DNA of 64,000 nt, from the NCBI GenBank assembly GCA_037015955.1, contig CP143548.1:1544001-1608000 (forward strand), read 5' to 3'. Source of the DNA: Lachnospiraceae bacterium JLR.KK008 (GTDB lineage: Bacteria > Bacillota > Clostridia > Lachnospirales > Lachnospiraceae). Shown here one piece after another: positions 40,413 through 50,138 of the stretch. Numbering within the stretch: position 1 is the stretch's first letter; the number at the start of each line of letters is the position of its first letter. The translations under genes were made by a program, and so were the position numbers. A model generated the notes under the pieces. That model worked only from the letters and a program-made list of their open reading frames with translations, was not told where the DNA came from and did not search any database.

Positions 40413-41840
40413 TTGGAAGAGCAAACGCGAAACAAACTGTCAGGAAAACTCGTCTCTGATATGGATTATATGAAAGAGACGTTGTCCATCGGTACCAATT
40501 TTGATATGGTATACAGAGTCATACACATCGGCGGAAAGGAGGCCGCTTTTTATTTTATTGACGGCTTCTGTAAGGATGAGCTGATGGAAAAGATGCTGCA
40601 ATATCTGATCGGAATTACGGCTCAGGATATGGCGGCGGATGTCCATGAACTCCTGAAAAAACATATGCCTTATGTGGAGGTGGATGTCAGTGATACCTGG
40701 GAGGACATCATTCATAACCTGATGTCCGGCGTACTCATACTGATGATCGATGGGTATGAGAAAGCCGTACTGATTGACGCCCGCACGTATCCGGCCAGAA
40801 GTGTGTCAGAGCCGGAGAAGGACAAGGCGCTGCGGGGCTCCAAGGACGGTTTTGTGGAAACCGTTGTATTTAACACGGCGCTCATCCGCAGGCGGATCCG
40901 CAGTACGGACCTGCGCATGGAGATGATGAACGCCGGAGAGAGTTCGCAGACGGATATTGTTCTCTGCTATATGGATTCCCGGGTGGACCATGCGTTTCTG
41001 GAGAAGATCAAAGACGGAATCCGCAGCATTCAGGTCGATGCCCTGACGATGAATCAGGAGAGTCTGGCAGAATGCCTGTATAAGCGCAGATGGTACAATC
41101 CCTTCCCCAAATTTAAGTTTACGGAGCGGCCGGACACGGCCTCGGCACATGTGCTGGAGGGAAATATCGTGATTCTTGTTGACAATTCTCCTTCGGCGAT
41201 GATTACGCCGACGACTGTCTTTGATGTCATCGATGAGGCTGACGATTATTATTTTCCACCGATCACAGGCACATATCTGCGGTTTTCACGGTTTCTGATT
41301 GCATTTCTCACGTATCTGCTCACGCCGACGTTTCTGCTCCTGATGCAGAATCCGCAGTGGATTCCGGAGTCCTTTGATTTTATCCGCATCCAGGACGAGA
41401 TGAATCTTCCTCTGGTCTGGCAGTTTCTCGTGTTGGAGCTGGCCATCGATGGTCTGCGGCTGGCGGCGGTCAACACGCCGAATATGCTGAGTACGCCTCT
41501 GAGCGTGATGGCAGCGCTTGTGCTTGGAGAGTTTTCTGTCAACAGCGGATGGTTTAACTCTGAAGTCATGCTTTACATGGCATTTGTGGCCATATCCAAC
41601 TATACCCAGTCCAGCTATGAGCTCGGATATGCGCTGAAATTCATGAGGATCCTCAATCTGATTGCCACCAGCCTGTTCGGTCTCTGGGGATATCTCGGAG
41701 CGGTTTTGTTATGCTTTGTCAGCATTGCCTGCAACAGAACGGTGGCCAATACAAGTTATCTCTATCCTCTCATTCCCTTCAATGGCAGAGAGCTGGCGAG
41801 AAGGGTGCTGCGTCTGCGGCTTCCGGGCGCAAAGCAGTGA
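40413..41840 (+). CDS. GerA-family spore germination protein
   Basis: 475 residues, TTG start 9 bases after AAAGGAG. The N-terminal soluble domain (residues 1-280) and the C-terminal membrane domain with five or so helices are those of GerAA/GerKA subunits; TPTTVFDVIDEADDYY precedes the first helix. GerA subunits act with B and C subunits in the spore inner membrane as germinant-gated ion channels. No B or C gene lies nearby, so partners must be elsewhere or absent. Confidence 0.92.
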   Translation: MEEQTRNKLSGKLVSDMDYMKETLSIGTNFDMVYRVIHIGGKEAAFYFIDGFCKDELMEKMLQYLIGITAQDMAADVHELLKKHMPYVEVDVSDTWEDIIHNLMSGVLILMIDGYEKAVLIDARTYPARSVSEPEKDKALRGSKDGFVETVVFNTALIRRRIRSTDLRMEMMNAGESSQTDIVLCYMDSRVDHAFLEKIKDGIRSIQVDALTMNQESLAECLYKRRWYNPFPKFKFTERPDTASAHVLEGNIVILVDNSPSAMITPTTVFDVIDEADDYYFPPITGTYLRFSRFLIAFLTYLLTPTFLLLMQNPQWIPESFDFIRIQDEMNLPLVWQFLVLELAIDGLRLAAVNTPNMLSTPLSVMAALVLGEFSVNSGWFNSEVMLYMAFVAISNYTQSSYELGYALKFMRILNLIATSLFGLWGYLGAVLLCFVSIACNRTVANTSYLYPLIPFNGRELARRVLRLRLPGAKQ

Positions 41841-41880
41841 GGCATAATATTGTACGTTTGCCTTATTGCCCACCTCTCTA

Positions 41881-41909
41881 TTGAAAACCATTCTTTTGTC
41901 TGATAAAAT
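41881..41909 (+). promoter_or_regulatory. sigma-A-type promoter of the feo operon
   Basis: TTGAAA at 41881-41886, a 17-base spacer and TAAAAT at 41904-41909, about 50 bases before the first start codon. Confidence 0.65.
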
Positions 41910-41957
41910 ACAAACGGATAGGCATAAAAAGAACGGTTGAGAGAGAAGGTAGATAAG

Positions 41958-42128
41958 ATGGAAAGTTATTGGTATCGGTGTCCTGTGTGCGGTATGACCC
42001 ATCAGGTGCCGGCATACTGGGTTTCTTTTTCCCCGGACCCGGTCTACGAATTCCCCCATATGGACCCGCAGACAAAGACACTCTGTCCGTGTACGGAGAT
42101 GGAATTACAGGGAGATGACAGTCAATGA
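41958..42128 (+). CDS. small Cys-containing protein at the head of the feo operon
   Basis: 56 residues from ATG 41958. CPVCGMTHQVPAYWVSF and CPCTEM look like a small zinc- or iron-binding unit. It overlaps feoA by 4 bases, so it probably works with iron uptake. The exact role is unknown. Confidence 0.7.
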   Translation: MESYWYRCPVCGMTHQVPAYWVSFSPDPVYEFPHMDPQTKTLCPCTEMELQGDDSQ

Positions 42129-42355
42129 CATTATACGACGGGATTGCGGGCGGGTCCTATCAGGTGGAAGGTGTGTTCGTGGAGGAAGCGGTGACGCGCA
42201 GATTACAGGCGCTGGGCATCAATGACGGGACCTGGGTGAGAATCTTGAACCGCAAGAAAAAAGGGGCGATGATCATACAGGTGAGAGGTACGAGACTTGC
42301 CCTTGGCAGACATATTTCCTCCTTTATCGAGGTGAAGGAGGAGTCAGAACAATGA
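42125..42355 (+). CDS. feoA: ferrous iron transport protein A
   Basis: 76 residues, SH3-like FeoA fold (RRLQALGINDGTWVRILNRKK and LALGRHISSFIEV). A small partner of FeoB. Overlaps feoB by 4 bases. Confidence 0.92.
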   Translation: MTLYDGIAGGSYQVEGVFVEEAVTRRLQALGINDGTWVRILNRKKKGAMIIQVRGTRLALGRHISSFIEVKEESEQ

Positions 42356-44358
42356 GCAGGAAACAACAGATCAGAGTGGCGTTTGTAGGCAATCCCAACT
42401 GTGGGAAGACGACTTTGTTTAATGCGGTCACAGGGTCGAGGCTGAAAGTGGCCAACTGGCCCGGCGTGACCGTGGAGAAAAAGGAAGGCTATGCGGAATA
42501 TGAAGACTGCGGCCTGACGATCGTCGATACGCCGGGGATCTATTCCCTGACGTGTTATACAATCGAAGAGAAAGTCACAAGGCAGTGCATCATGGAAGAT
42601 GACATTGATGCCATCGTCAATGTGGTGGATGCTTCCTCCCTGGAACGCAATTTATATCTGACGTTGCAGCTTCTGGAGCTGGGCAAGCCGGTCGTACTGG
42701 CACTGAATATGATGGACATCGTCGAAGAGCGGGGGATGGAGATCGACCTGCACAGACTGCCGGAGATGCTGGGCGGTATTCCGGTTGTATCCGTATCGGC
42801 GGCCAGAAGGACGGGCCTTGGTATTTTGCTTCATGCGGTCGTGCACCACTATGAGGAGGGGCCGGCGGGCAATGTGCTGACCTACGGGGAGGAGATCGAG
42901 ACAAGGATCGCCAAACTGGAAGTGATGATGCAGGCCCGGTTCCCGGCCCATTCCTCGGTCCGCTGGCATGCGATCAAGCTGCTGGAGAACGATGAGGACG
43001 TTAAGAGCGAGCATCCGATGTCCGTGATCAACGTCGTCGACAGGAGCTATGAAAAGGACATCATCCAGAGAAAATATACATACATAGAGACAATCGTCCG
43101 GGAAGTGCTGTTCCACAAAGAGAAAAAGGCGGCGTTTACCGACAGGATTGACCGTGTGCTGACCCACCCGTTCTGGGGCGTGCCGGTGTTTCTGCTCATT
43201 ATGTGTATTGTCTTTCTGATGACGTTTCTGGTGGGAGACTTCCTGAAGGCCGGGTTTGAGGCCGTGTTGTCGGTATTATCCGGACAGACTGCGCACCTGC
43301 TGGCTTCCGTCCGCTGTGCACCGTGGCTGATTTCCCTTGTCGTTGACGGTATTATTGCCGGGGTAGGCGGTATTCTCACGTTTATTCCCAATATTGTCAT
43401 CTTGTTTCTGGCGCTCGCGATTCTGGAGGACAGTGGCTATATGTCCCGTGTGGCCTATGTGATGGATGGCATTATGGGCAGGGCAGGGCTGTCAGGGAAA
43501 GCATTTCTGCCGATGGTACTCGGGTTCGGGTGTACGGTGCCGGCGATTATGGCCACACGGGCATTGGAGACGGAGCGTGACCGGCGCAAGACAATGCTGA
43601 TCACACCGTTTATGTCCTGTTCTGCCAGACTGCCGGTCTATGTGCTGTTTTCCGATATGTTTTTTCCCGGACATCCTTCGGCGGCGGCTTTTTCCATGTA
43701 TGTGATCGGTATGGTGGTAGCGTTGGCGGCAGCGCTGGTCATGCACGGTATAGACCGGGGAGAGGAAAATGCCTCTCTGCTGATCGAACTGCCGGAATAT
43801 AAACGTCCAAATGGGAGGACGATTGGCATCTATGTGTGGACGAAATTAAAAGACTATCTGGAGAAGGCGGGGACGACGATCTTTATCGCTTCCATCCTCA
43901 TCTGGTTTGTGCTCAATTTTGGCGTGAGCGGGATGGTGGAAAATCCCGGCGACAGCTTTGGGGCGATGATCGGCAGAGGGCTTGTGCCGGTTCTGGCGCC
44001 GGCCGGGCTGGGTATGTGGCAGATCGCGGTGGCGCTGATCTCCGGGATCTCGGCCAAAGAAGTGGTCGTTTCCAGTTTTGCGGTGCTCTTTGGCGTTGTC
44101 AATGCCAATTCGGAGGCGGGAATGCAGGCGATCGTCTCCGGTATCAACGCCCAGTATCCGGGGTTTGGACCGGTCAACGCCTATGCGCTGATGGTGTTCT
44201 GCCTGCTCTATGTTCCCTGTGCGGCAACGATTGCCACGGTGAAAAAAGAGAGCGGCTCCTGGAAGTTTACGCTGAAGATGGTGTTGTTTCAGCTTTTGCT
44301 TGCCTGGAGCGCAGCCGTGCTCGTCTATCAGATCGGGAGCAGGCTGCCGATAGTTTGA
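42352..44358 (+). CDS. feoB: ferrous iron transport protein B
   Basis: 668 residues. The N-terminal G domain has GNPNCGKTTLFNAV (G1) and VDTPGIYSL (G3) with LNMMD (G4), followed by the membrane region carrying the Gate motifs (GFGCTVPAIMATR, then FMSCSARLPVYV). It imports Fe(II), the form present without oxygen. The protein is slightly shorter than E. coli FeoB but has all core parts. A downstream hairpin lies before the hydrogenase gene, an iron-rich enzyme. Confidence 0.97.
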   Translation: MSRKQQIRVAFVGNPNCGKTTLFNAVTGSRLKVANWPGVTVEKKEGYAEYEDCGLTIVDTPGIYSLTCYTIEEKVTRQCIMEDDIDAIVNVVDASSLERNLYLTLQLLELGKPVVLALNMMDIVEERGMEIDLHRLPEMLGGIPVVSVSAARRTGLGILLHAVVHHYEEGPAGNVLTYGEEIETRIAKLEVMMQARFPAHSSVRWHAIKLLENDEDVKSEHPMSVINVVDRSYEKDIIQRKYTYIETIVREVLFHKEKKAAFTDRIDRVLTHPFWGVPVFLLIMCIVFLMTFLVGDFLKAGFEAVLSVLSGQTAHLLASVRCAPWLISLVVDGIIAGVGGILTFIPNIVILFLALAILEDSGYMSRVAYVMDGIMGRAGLSGKAFLPMVLGFGCTVPAIMATRALETERDRRKTMLITPFMSCSARLPVYVLFSDMFFPGHPSAAAFSMYVIGMVVALAAALVMHGIDRGEENASLLIELPEYKRPNGRTIGIYVWTKLKDYLEKAGTTIFIASILIWFVLNFGVSGMVENPGDSFGAMIGRGLVPVLAPAGLGMWQIAVALISGISAKEVVVSSFAVLFGVVNANSEAGMQAIVSGINAQYPGFGPVNAYALMVFCLLYVPCAATIATVKKESGSWKFTLKMVLFQLLLAWSAAVLVYQIGSRLPIV

Positions 44359-44382
44359 TAAAAAAATAACAAAAGGGTTGAT

Positions 44383-44427
44383 TTCCTCATGTGTTTATGT
44401 GAAAATAGAACGTGAACATATGAGGAA
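44383..44427 (+). promoter_or_regulatory. inverted repeat in front of the hydrogenase gene
   Basis: TTCCTCATGTGTT (44383-44395) and AACATATGAGGAA (44415-44427) pair over 13 bases with one G-U, around a 19-base loop. No T-run follows, so it may be an operator or a leader hairpin rather than a terminator. Confidence 0.5.
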
Positions 44428-44465
44428 TTTTGATATGAGAGAGATTGTATTGGATGGAGGAGCTT

Positions 44466-45962
44466 ATGAGAGGAATCGAGACGCAGGTCAGAAAAACAAG
44501 AAGACGTGTATTCAAGGAGATTGCTTCCCTTGCCTATGATTCGGAAAATCTGATTCATGATATGGAAGCGCTTCCTTACAAGATCGTAAATTATACAGAG
44601 TCATCTTACCGGGAAAGCGTTTACAGGGAACGGGCGATCGTCCGGGAACGGCTGCGACTGGCGATGGGGATGAGCCTGCGGCCGGAAAATCTTCCGGTCC
44701 ATGTGACGCAGGGGATGGAAGAGAGCAACATTGATGAAAAATATTATGAACCGCCGCTGATGCAGGTCATTCCTTCCGCCTGCAATGCGTGTCCGGTCAA
44801 TGAATATGCGGTGACTGACAGGTGTATGGGCTGTGAAGCGCATCCATGCAACGAGGTCTGTCCCAAGGGCGCCATTTCGATGGTAAACGGAAAGTCTTAT
44901 ATCGATCAGGAAAAATGTATCAAATGTGGAAAGTGCAAGGCGGTCTGTCCGTATGATGCCATTTCTCATCAGGTGCGGCCCTGTGCGGCAGCCTGCGGTG
45001 TGAGCGCAATCAAAAGCGATGAGTCCGGCAGAGCGGTCATTGATAACGATCTGTGCGTCTCCTGCGGACAGTGTATGGTGAGCTGCCCGTTCGGCGCTAT
45101 CGCGGATAAGTCTCAGATCTTCCAGCTGATCCGGGCCATGCAGTCGGGAAAAACGATCATCGCTCAGGTAGCGCCTGCCTTTGCCGGACAGTTCGGACCG
45201 AAGGTGACACCGGACATGCTGAAGACGGCGCTTAAAGAGCTCGGGTTTGCGGACGTATACGAGACGGCGATCGGTGCGGATATGGGCGCAGTGGCGGAGG
45301 CAGAGCATTATGTACATGCGGTCGCCACCGGCGAGCTGCCATTTCTGCTCACCTCCTGTTGTCCATCCTGGTCAATGCTCGCCAAGAAGTATTTCCCGGA
45401 GACGATCGGCAACATATCCAATGAGCTGACGCCGATGGTGGCGACTGCCAGAGTGATCAAACAGGAGCACCCGGAGGCGAGTGTTGTATTCATCGGTCCC
45501 TGTGCGTCCAAGAAGCTGGAAGCATCCAGACGGACCGTCCGTTCGGACGTTGACTTTGTCATCACTTTTGAAGAGCTCGTAGGCATGTTCGAGGCCAAGG
45601 GGATTTTGCTGGAAGAAATCAAGGCGATGGACGAGATGAAAGATGCCACCGGGGCCGGAAGAGGATACGGCGTGGCGGGCGGCGTGGCCAGTGCCATTGA
45701 AGACTGTATCCGTGAATATTATCCCGATGTGGAAGTCAATATCGATCATGCGGAAAGTCTGGCAGAGTGCAGAAAGATGCTGATGCTCGCAAAAGTGGGC
45801 AAGAAGAACGGCTGTCTGATCGAAGGGATGGCCTGTCCGGGAGGCTGTGTGGCAGGGGCAGGGACGAATATTCCCGTCACACAGGCGGCAAAAGAAGTAA
45901 ATAAATTCAAGGCGGCGGCAGATAAAAAGCTGCCCGAGATGGAAGCGGCGGAGGAAAACTGA
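44466..45962 (+). CDS. monomeric [FeFe] hydrogenase with ferredoxin-type clusters
   Basis: 498 residues from ATG 44466 after GGAGG. Two ferredoxin-type 4Fe-4S motifs (CIKCGKCKAVCPYD and CVSCGQCMVSCPFG) and a further Cys-rich site (CMGCEAHPCNEVCPKG) precede the H-cluster domain: TSCCPSW (L1), GPCASKKLEA (L2) and EGMACPGGCVAG (L3). L2 has GPC instead of the MPC of group A enzymes, which fits the group-B type. It exchanges electrons between ferredoxin and protons. Confidence 0.93.
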   Translation: MRGIETQVRKTRRRVFKEIASLAYDSENLIHDMEALPYKIVNYTESSYRESVYRERAIVRERLRLAMGMSLRPENLPVHVTQGMEESNIDEKYYEPPLMQVIPSACNACPVNEYAVTDRCMGCEAHPCNEVCPKGAISMVNGKSYIDQEKCIKCGKCKAVCPYDAISHQVRPCAAACGVSAIKSDESGRAVIDNDLCVSCGQCMVSCPFGAIADKSQIFQLIRAMQSGKTIIAQVAPAFAGQFGPKVTPDMLKTALKELGFADVYETAIGADMGAVAEAEHYVHAVATGELPFLLTSCCPSWSMLAKKYFPETIGNISNELTPMVATARVIKQEHPEASVVFIGPCASKKLEASRRTVRSDVDFVITFEELVGMFEAKGILLEEIKAMDEMKDATGAGRGYGVAGGVASAIEDCIREYYPDVEVNIDHAESLAECRKMLMLAKVGKKNGCLIEGMACPGGCVAGAGTNIPVTQAAKEVNKFKAAADKKLPEMEAAEEN

Positions 45963-45965
45963 GAG

Positions 45966-47417
45966 ATGAAAAAGATAAGAACGAGATTTGCGCCCAGCCC
46001 GACAGGGCGTATGCACGTGGGCAATCTGCGGACGGCGCTGTATGCCTGGCTGATTGCCAAACATGAAGGCGGAGACTTTATCCTGCGGATTGAGGATACT
46101 GACCAGGAACGCCTTGTGGAGGGGGCTGTGGAAATTATCTACCGCACACTGGAGAAGACAGGGCTGCTTCATGACGAGGGGCCGGACAAAGACGGAGGCG
46201 TAGGTCCTTATGTGCAGAGCGAGAGACAGGCGCAGGGACTTTATCTGGAATATGCCAAAAAGCTGATCGCCCAGGGTGAAGCCTACTATTGCTTCTGCGA
46301 TAAGGAGCGTCTGGCGACATTGACCAGAGTGGTCGATGGAAAAGAGATCAATATTTACGACAAACATTGTCTTTCTCTCTCACAGGAAGAGATTGATCAG
46401 AAGCTGGCGTCCGGGATTCCCTATGTCATTCGCCAGAACAATCCCGCAGAGGGGACGACAGTCTTTCACGATGAGATTTATGGGGACATCAGCGTCGGAA
46501 ATGAAGAGCTGGATGATATGATTCTGATCAAATCCGACGGCTATCCGACCTATAATTTTGCCAATGTCATTGACGATCATCTGATGGGGATTACCCACGT
46601 CGTGCGGGGGAATGAATATCTCTCGTCGTCGCCCAAATACAACAGGCTTTATGAAGCCTTCGGCTGGGAAGTGCCGACCTATGTGCATTGTCCGCTCATC
46701 ACGGACGAGGAACATCATAAACTGTCCAAACGCTGCGGACATTCCTCATATGAGGATCTTGTGGAGCAGGGTTTTCTTACGGAAGCCATTGTCAACTTTG
46801 TGGCGTTGCTTGGGTGGAGTCCGGCGGATAACAGGGAGATCTTTTCCCTGCAGGAGCTGGTGGAAGCGTTTGACTATCATCATCTGTCCAAATCACCGGC
46901 AGTTTTTGACTATACGAAGCTGAAGTGGATGAACGGGGAATACATCAAGGCGATGGACGACACAGTCTTTTACGAGAAAGCTCTGCCATTCCTGAAGGAG
47001 AGCATCAGCAGGCCGCTTGATCTGTCAAAGATCGCGCAGATGGTCAAGACCCGGATCGAGATATTACCGGATATTCCGGCGATGGTGGACTTTTTTGAGA
47101 CCTTGCCGCAGTATGATCCGCAGATGTACTGCCACAAGAAGATGAAGACGACAAAAGAGTCTTCACTGGAAGTGCTCAGAGAGCTGTTCCCTCTTCTTGA
47201 GGCGCAGGACGACTACAGTAACGATGCCCTGTATGAGCGGCTGCGTGGTTATGTGGAAGAGAAGGGGTACAAAAACGGCTACGTGATGTGGCCGGTCCGG
47301 ACAGCGGTCTCCGGGAAACAGACGACGCCCGCGGGCGCGACCGAGATCATGGAAGTGCTCGGAAAAGAAGAGTCTCTGCGGCGGATCCGCAGAGGGATCG
47401 AACTGCTGGAAGAATAA
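45966..47417 (+). CDS. gltX: glutamyl-tRNA synthetase
   Basis: 483 residues. [19 protein letters not shown] carries the class I HIGH-type signature and [10 protein letters not shown] the KMSKS-type loop. It charges tRNA-Glu (and, in many Gram-positives, tRNA-Gln as a first step). ATG 4 bases after the hydrogenase stop. Confidence 0.97.
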   Translation: MKKIRTRFAPSPTGRMHVGNLRTALYAWLIAKHEGGDFILRIEDTDQERLVEGAVEIIYRTLEKTGLLHDEGPDKDGGVGPYVQSERQAQGLYLEYAKKLIAQGEAYYCFCDKERLATLTRVVDGKEINIYDKHCLSLSQEEIDQKLASGIPYVIRQNNPAEGTTVFHDEIYGDISVGNEELDDMILIKSDGYPTYNFANVIDDHLMGITHVVRGNEYLSSSPKYNRLYEAFGWEVPTYVHCPLITDEEHHKLSKRCGHSSYEDLVEQGFLTEAIVNFVALLGWSPADNREIFSLQELVEAFDYHHLSKSPAVFDYTKLKWMNGEYIKAMDDTVFYEKALPFLKESISRPLDLSKIAQMVKTRIEILPDIPAMVDFFETLPQYDPQMYCHKKMKTTKESSLEVLRELFPLLEAQDDYSNDALYERLRGYVEEKGYKNGYVMWPVRTAVSGKQTTPAGATEIMEVLGKEESLRRIRRGIELLEE

Positions 47418-47441
47418 GACCATTCATTCACAGAAGGAGAA

Positions 47442-49358
47442 TTGAAAATCATAACGTTTGATTTAAATACATTCAATGCTTCCCAGCGGGAAGCGATCTG
47501 CCACCAGTCCGGGCCGGCGCTTGTACTCGCCGGTCCGGGCAGCGGCAAGACGACCGTGATCACGAAAAGGCTGCAATATCTGACGCAGGTGCTTCGCGTA
47601 CCACCTGACAAAATATTGGCCGTCACCTTCACAAAGGCTGCGGCTCTGGAACTGCGGCGGCGGTCGGTGATCCTGACAGAGTCCGCATCTCAAATTCGTT
47701 TTGGCACGTTTCATGCCATCTTTTATCAGATCCTACGGGAAAGTTCTTCCAACTGTCTCACCTTACTCACCGAAGCGGAAAAGCAGCAATATATCCGATC
47801 TGTTCTTCGCAGACAGCAGATTGACGAGACGCTGGCTTCTGCCTTTCTGGAGGCATTTGCCAGTTTGAAGGGAGGCACTGTGCAGCGGCCGGGTACTGTC
47901 GCACAAGACTGCCGCAGAGGTTCGCTTGCACTGTCTGGCGCGGGAGAAGGTAAAGTGACAGGGAAGTCAGAGACCGCAGTTACACAGGAGCAGGTTACGG
48001 CTGTATTTCATCGCTACAGAAAACTTTGTCAGGAACGGAACAAGCTCGACTTTGATGATATGGCCTATGAGTGTCTGAATTTGCTGGAGCAGCGTCCTGA
48101 TGTGCTGCAGCGCTGGCAGGATCGGTGCCGTTATATTCTGGCTGACGAATATCAGGACATCTCGCCGATTCAGGAGAAGATTTTATTGCTGCTGGCAAAG
48201 CCGGAAGACAATCTGTTTCTTGTCGGCGATGACGACCAGTCGATCTATGGGTTTCGCGGCGCCGGGCCGGAACGTATGCTGACGTTCCCGGAGCGGTACC
48301 CACAGACGAGACAGATCGCTCTGGAGGCAAATTATCGGTGTCGGCCGGGGATTATCCGGGCCGCAGGCGCTGTGATTGCGGAGAATACAAACCGTTTTGT
48401 AAAAACACAGACTCCCGCACGGGAAAGTGTGAATGACAGCGAAGTCATCTGCGAAGAGTTTTCGGATCAAAGGACAGAGAATCAGGAAGTGCTTCGCCTG
48501 TTGCAGTGTCTGCGCAGAGAAGGGCATCTGGCCCGGACGGCAGTCTTATTCCGCAGGAATGGGGAGGCAGACAGTCTCGTCCGGATGCTGGCTGAATCCG
48601 GGGTCCCGTATGTGCGGACAGGGAAGAAAAATTCCGGTCGGAGTGATTTTATCTGGGAAGATCTGGCGGCTTATGTCCGCCTGCTGCTGGGAGAGCGGAG
48701 GAGAGCGGATTTTTACCGGGTCATGAACCGGCCCGACAGGCAGATCGACAGAGAGAGCTGTCAGAAAGAGACGGTCTGTTTCCGCGAACTGCTCAACGGA
48801 AATGCTGACATGAATGTCATGAAAAATATCCGAAAGCTGGAAGCCGACTGTGAAAGGGCCTCACGCATGAGGCCTTTTGCCGCGCTGATGTATATTCGTA
48901 AGGAAGTGGGATATGAGGCGTGGCTGCATGGTGCATTTCAGGGAGAAGCACTGGAAGAGGCGCTGCAGATATTGATGCAGATACAGGAAATGGCGGCTGC
49001 GGCGAAAGGCTTGTGGGAACTGCGGGATCAGCTTGCGGAAAACCCGGACAGGCGGGCGGAAAGCGGGAAGATACGGAAGGAGGCGAAAAGAGACGGCGTT
49101 CATATTCTTACTTATCACGGTTCGAAAGGACTGGAATTTGACTATGTGATTCTACCTGGTCTGAATGAAGGGAATGTGCCCCATAAGAAGGCGGAAAACG
49201 GGAAGGAGATGGAGGAAGAGAGAAGGATGTTTTATGTAGCTATGACCCGGGCGCGGGAAAAACTGTATCTGTTTTATAAAACAGGGACAAAAAAAGAACC
49301 GGAAACGATGTCCCGGTTTCTGAAAGCGATTGTGGGAGATAAGCACAGCGCAACATAA
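47442..49358 (+). CDS. UvrD/Rep-family DNA helicase
   Basis: 638 residues, TTG start after AGAAGGAG. Motif I LAGPGSGKTT, motif II DEYQD, motif III VGDDDQSIYGFRGA, motif IV YRCRPGI, motif V TYHGSKGLEFDYV and motif VI VAMTRAREKLY are all present. It is about 100 residues shorter than typical PcrA, with shortened 1B/2B regions. It unwinds DNA in repair or recombination. It is probably an accessory UvrD paralogue, not the housekeeping PcrA. Confidence 0.93.
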   Translation: MKIITFDLNTFNASQREAICHQSGPALVLAGPGSGKTTVITKRLQYLTQVLRVPPDKILAVTFTKAAALELRRRSVILTESASQIRFGTFHAIFYQILRESSSNCLTLLTEAEKQQYIRSVLRRQQIDETLASAFLEAFASLKGGTVQRPGTVAQDCRRGSLALSGAGEGKVTGKSETAVTQEQVTAVFHRYRKLCQERNKLDFDDMAYECLNLLEQRPDVLQRWQDRCRYILADEYQDISPIQEKILLLLAKPEDNLFLVGDDDQSIYGFRGAGPERMLTFPERYPQTRQIALEANYRCRPGIIRAAGAVIAENTNRFVKTQTPARESVNDSEVICEEFSDQRTENQEVLRLLQCLRREGHLARTAVLFRRNGEADSLVRMLAESGVPYVRTGKKNSGRSDFIWEDLAAYVRLLLGERRRADFYRVMNRPDRQIDRESCQKETVCFRELLNGNADMNVMKNIRKLEADCERASRMRPFAALMYIRKEVGYEAWLHGAFQGEALEEALQILMQIQEMAAAAKGLWELRDQLAENPDRRAESGKIRKEAKRDGVHILTYHGSKGLEFDYVILPGLNEGNVPHKKAENGKEMEEERRMFYVAMTRAREKLYLFYKTGTKKEPETMSRFLKAIVGDKHSAT

Positions 49359-49362
49359 ATTA

Positions 49363-49406
49363 AAAAGGAAAAACTTTGGGTTGGAAAACCGCAGTCTTAC
49401 CAACCC
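49363..49406 (-). terminator. terminator of the DUF1292 gene
   Basis: On the minus strand GGGTTGG and CCAACCC (49400-49406 and 49378-49384) form a 7-bp stem followed by a T-rich run. It lies between the convergent helicase and DUF1292 genes. Confidence 0.7.
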
Positions 49407-49417
49407 GCCTGTCATTT

Positions 49418-49738
49418 TCAGGAGTTTTTGTTATCTACAAGTTCGTCAAATTCCGAGTTGTCCAGATATTCGTCAAAGGCCTCTGCTATGGCCTCATATT
49501 CCTCGTCATCTTCGATGTAGGTCAGTTCCGGTTCAATATCCGGGTCTACCTCATCTTCATGATAACGGTACAACCACACTTCTCCGTCCGTATTTTCCCC
49601 TTTTTCATCCAAAGGGAGAAGCGCGATGTAATCTTGTTCCCGTACAGTCAGGATCGTGATAATGGCACATTCAACTTTAGAGCCGTCTTCCAGCTCCAGT
49701 TCCACAGTCATTTCTTCGTCGGTATTGTTTATCCCCAT
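49418..49738 (-). CDS. DUF1292 family protein
   Basis: 106 residues, minus strand, ATG at 49738 with AAAGGAAGG upstream. Very acidic, with DGSKVECAIITILTV...YIALLPLDEKGE...VWLYRYHEDE, the layout of the small DUF1292 proteins of Firmicutes. Function unknown. Convergent with the helicase. Confidence 0.85.
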   Translation of the reverse strand: MGINNTDEEMTVELELEDGSKVECAIITILTVREQDYIALLPLDEKGENTDGEVWLYRYHEDEVDPDIEPELTYIEDDEEYEAIAEAFDEYLDNSEFDELVDNKNS

Positions 49739-50138
49739 ATGTTGTACCTTCCTTTCGGTTCCTATTTTCTCCCCACACTTATTGTACAAAAAGAATGAAA
49801 AAAAGTAAAGCACAGGGAAAACTATTGTATAAAATTATCGCAACCAAGGAAGATTTATGATATAATGTCCGTACAGTCATGAGCAGTGCAAAAAAAGACA
49901 GATAAAAAATACGTCGTACCTGTACGTAAGCATTCTTTCAGATAGCTTTTTTTATAGGGCGAACGCCCGTGAGTGAGCTGGAACGCAGTGGAAGCTAGCG
50001 CACTGCGAATGTATGTATATGAATATGGCAGAGCGCGGTGAAGGTACGCACTGTGGACAGAGGAATTGGATAGCAGTTACAGGGTTGTCTGTGACAGATA
50101 CTTTAGCGATAGAGGATTACTTGGAAGGGAAGACTTGC
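49739..50138 (+). promoter_or_regulatory. promoter and structured leader of the GH13-like gene
   Basis: TATAAT at 49861-49866 has only a weak -35 region. In the transcript GGGCG-AA-CGCCC (49957-49968) and a 7-bp stem CGCAGTG/CACTGCG (49984-49990 and 50001-50007) form hairpins. An open frame from 50013 continues into the GH13 gene but its first 42 codons look non-coding. A minus-strand promoter for the DUF1292 gene must also lie here; nothing clear was seen for it. Confidence 0.45.

Noticed and set aside
43836-44369. ORF of 177 codons inside feoB
   Set aside because: Alternative-frame shadow of a conserved gene; its sequence is low-complexity and has no domain.
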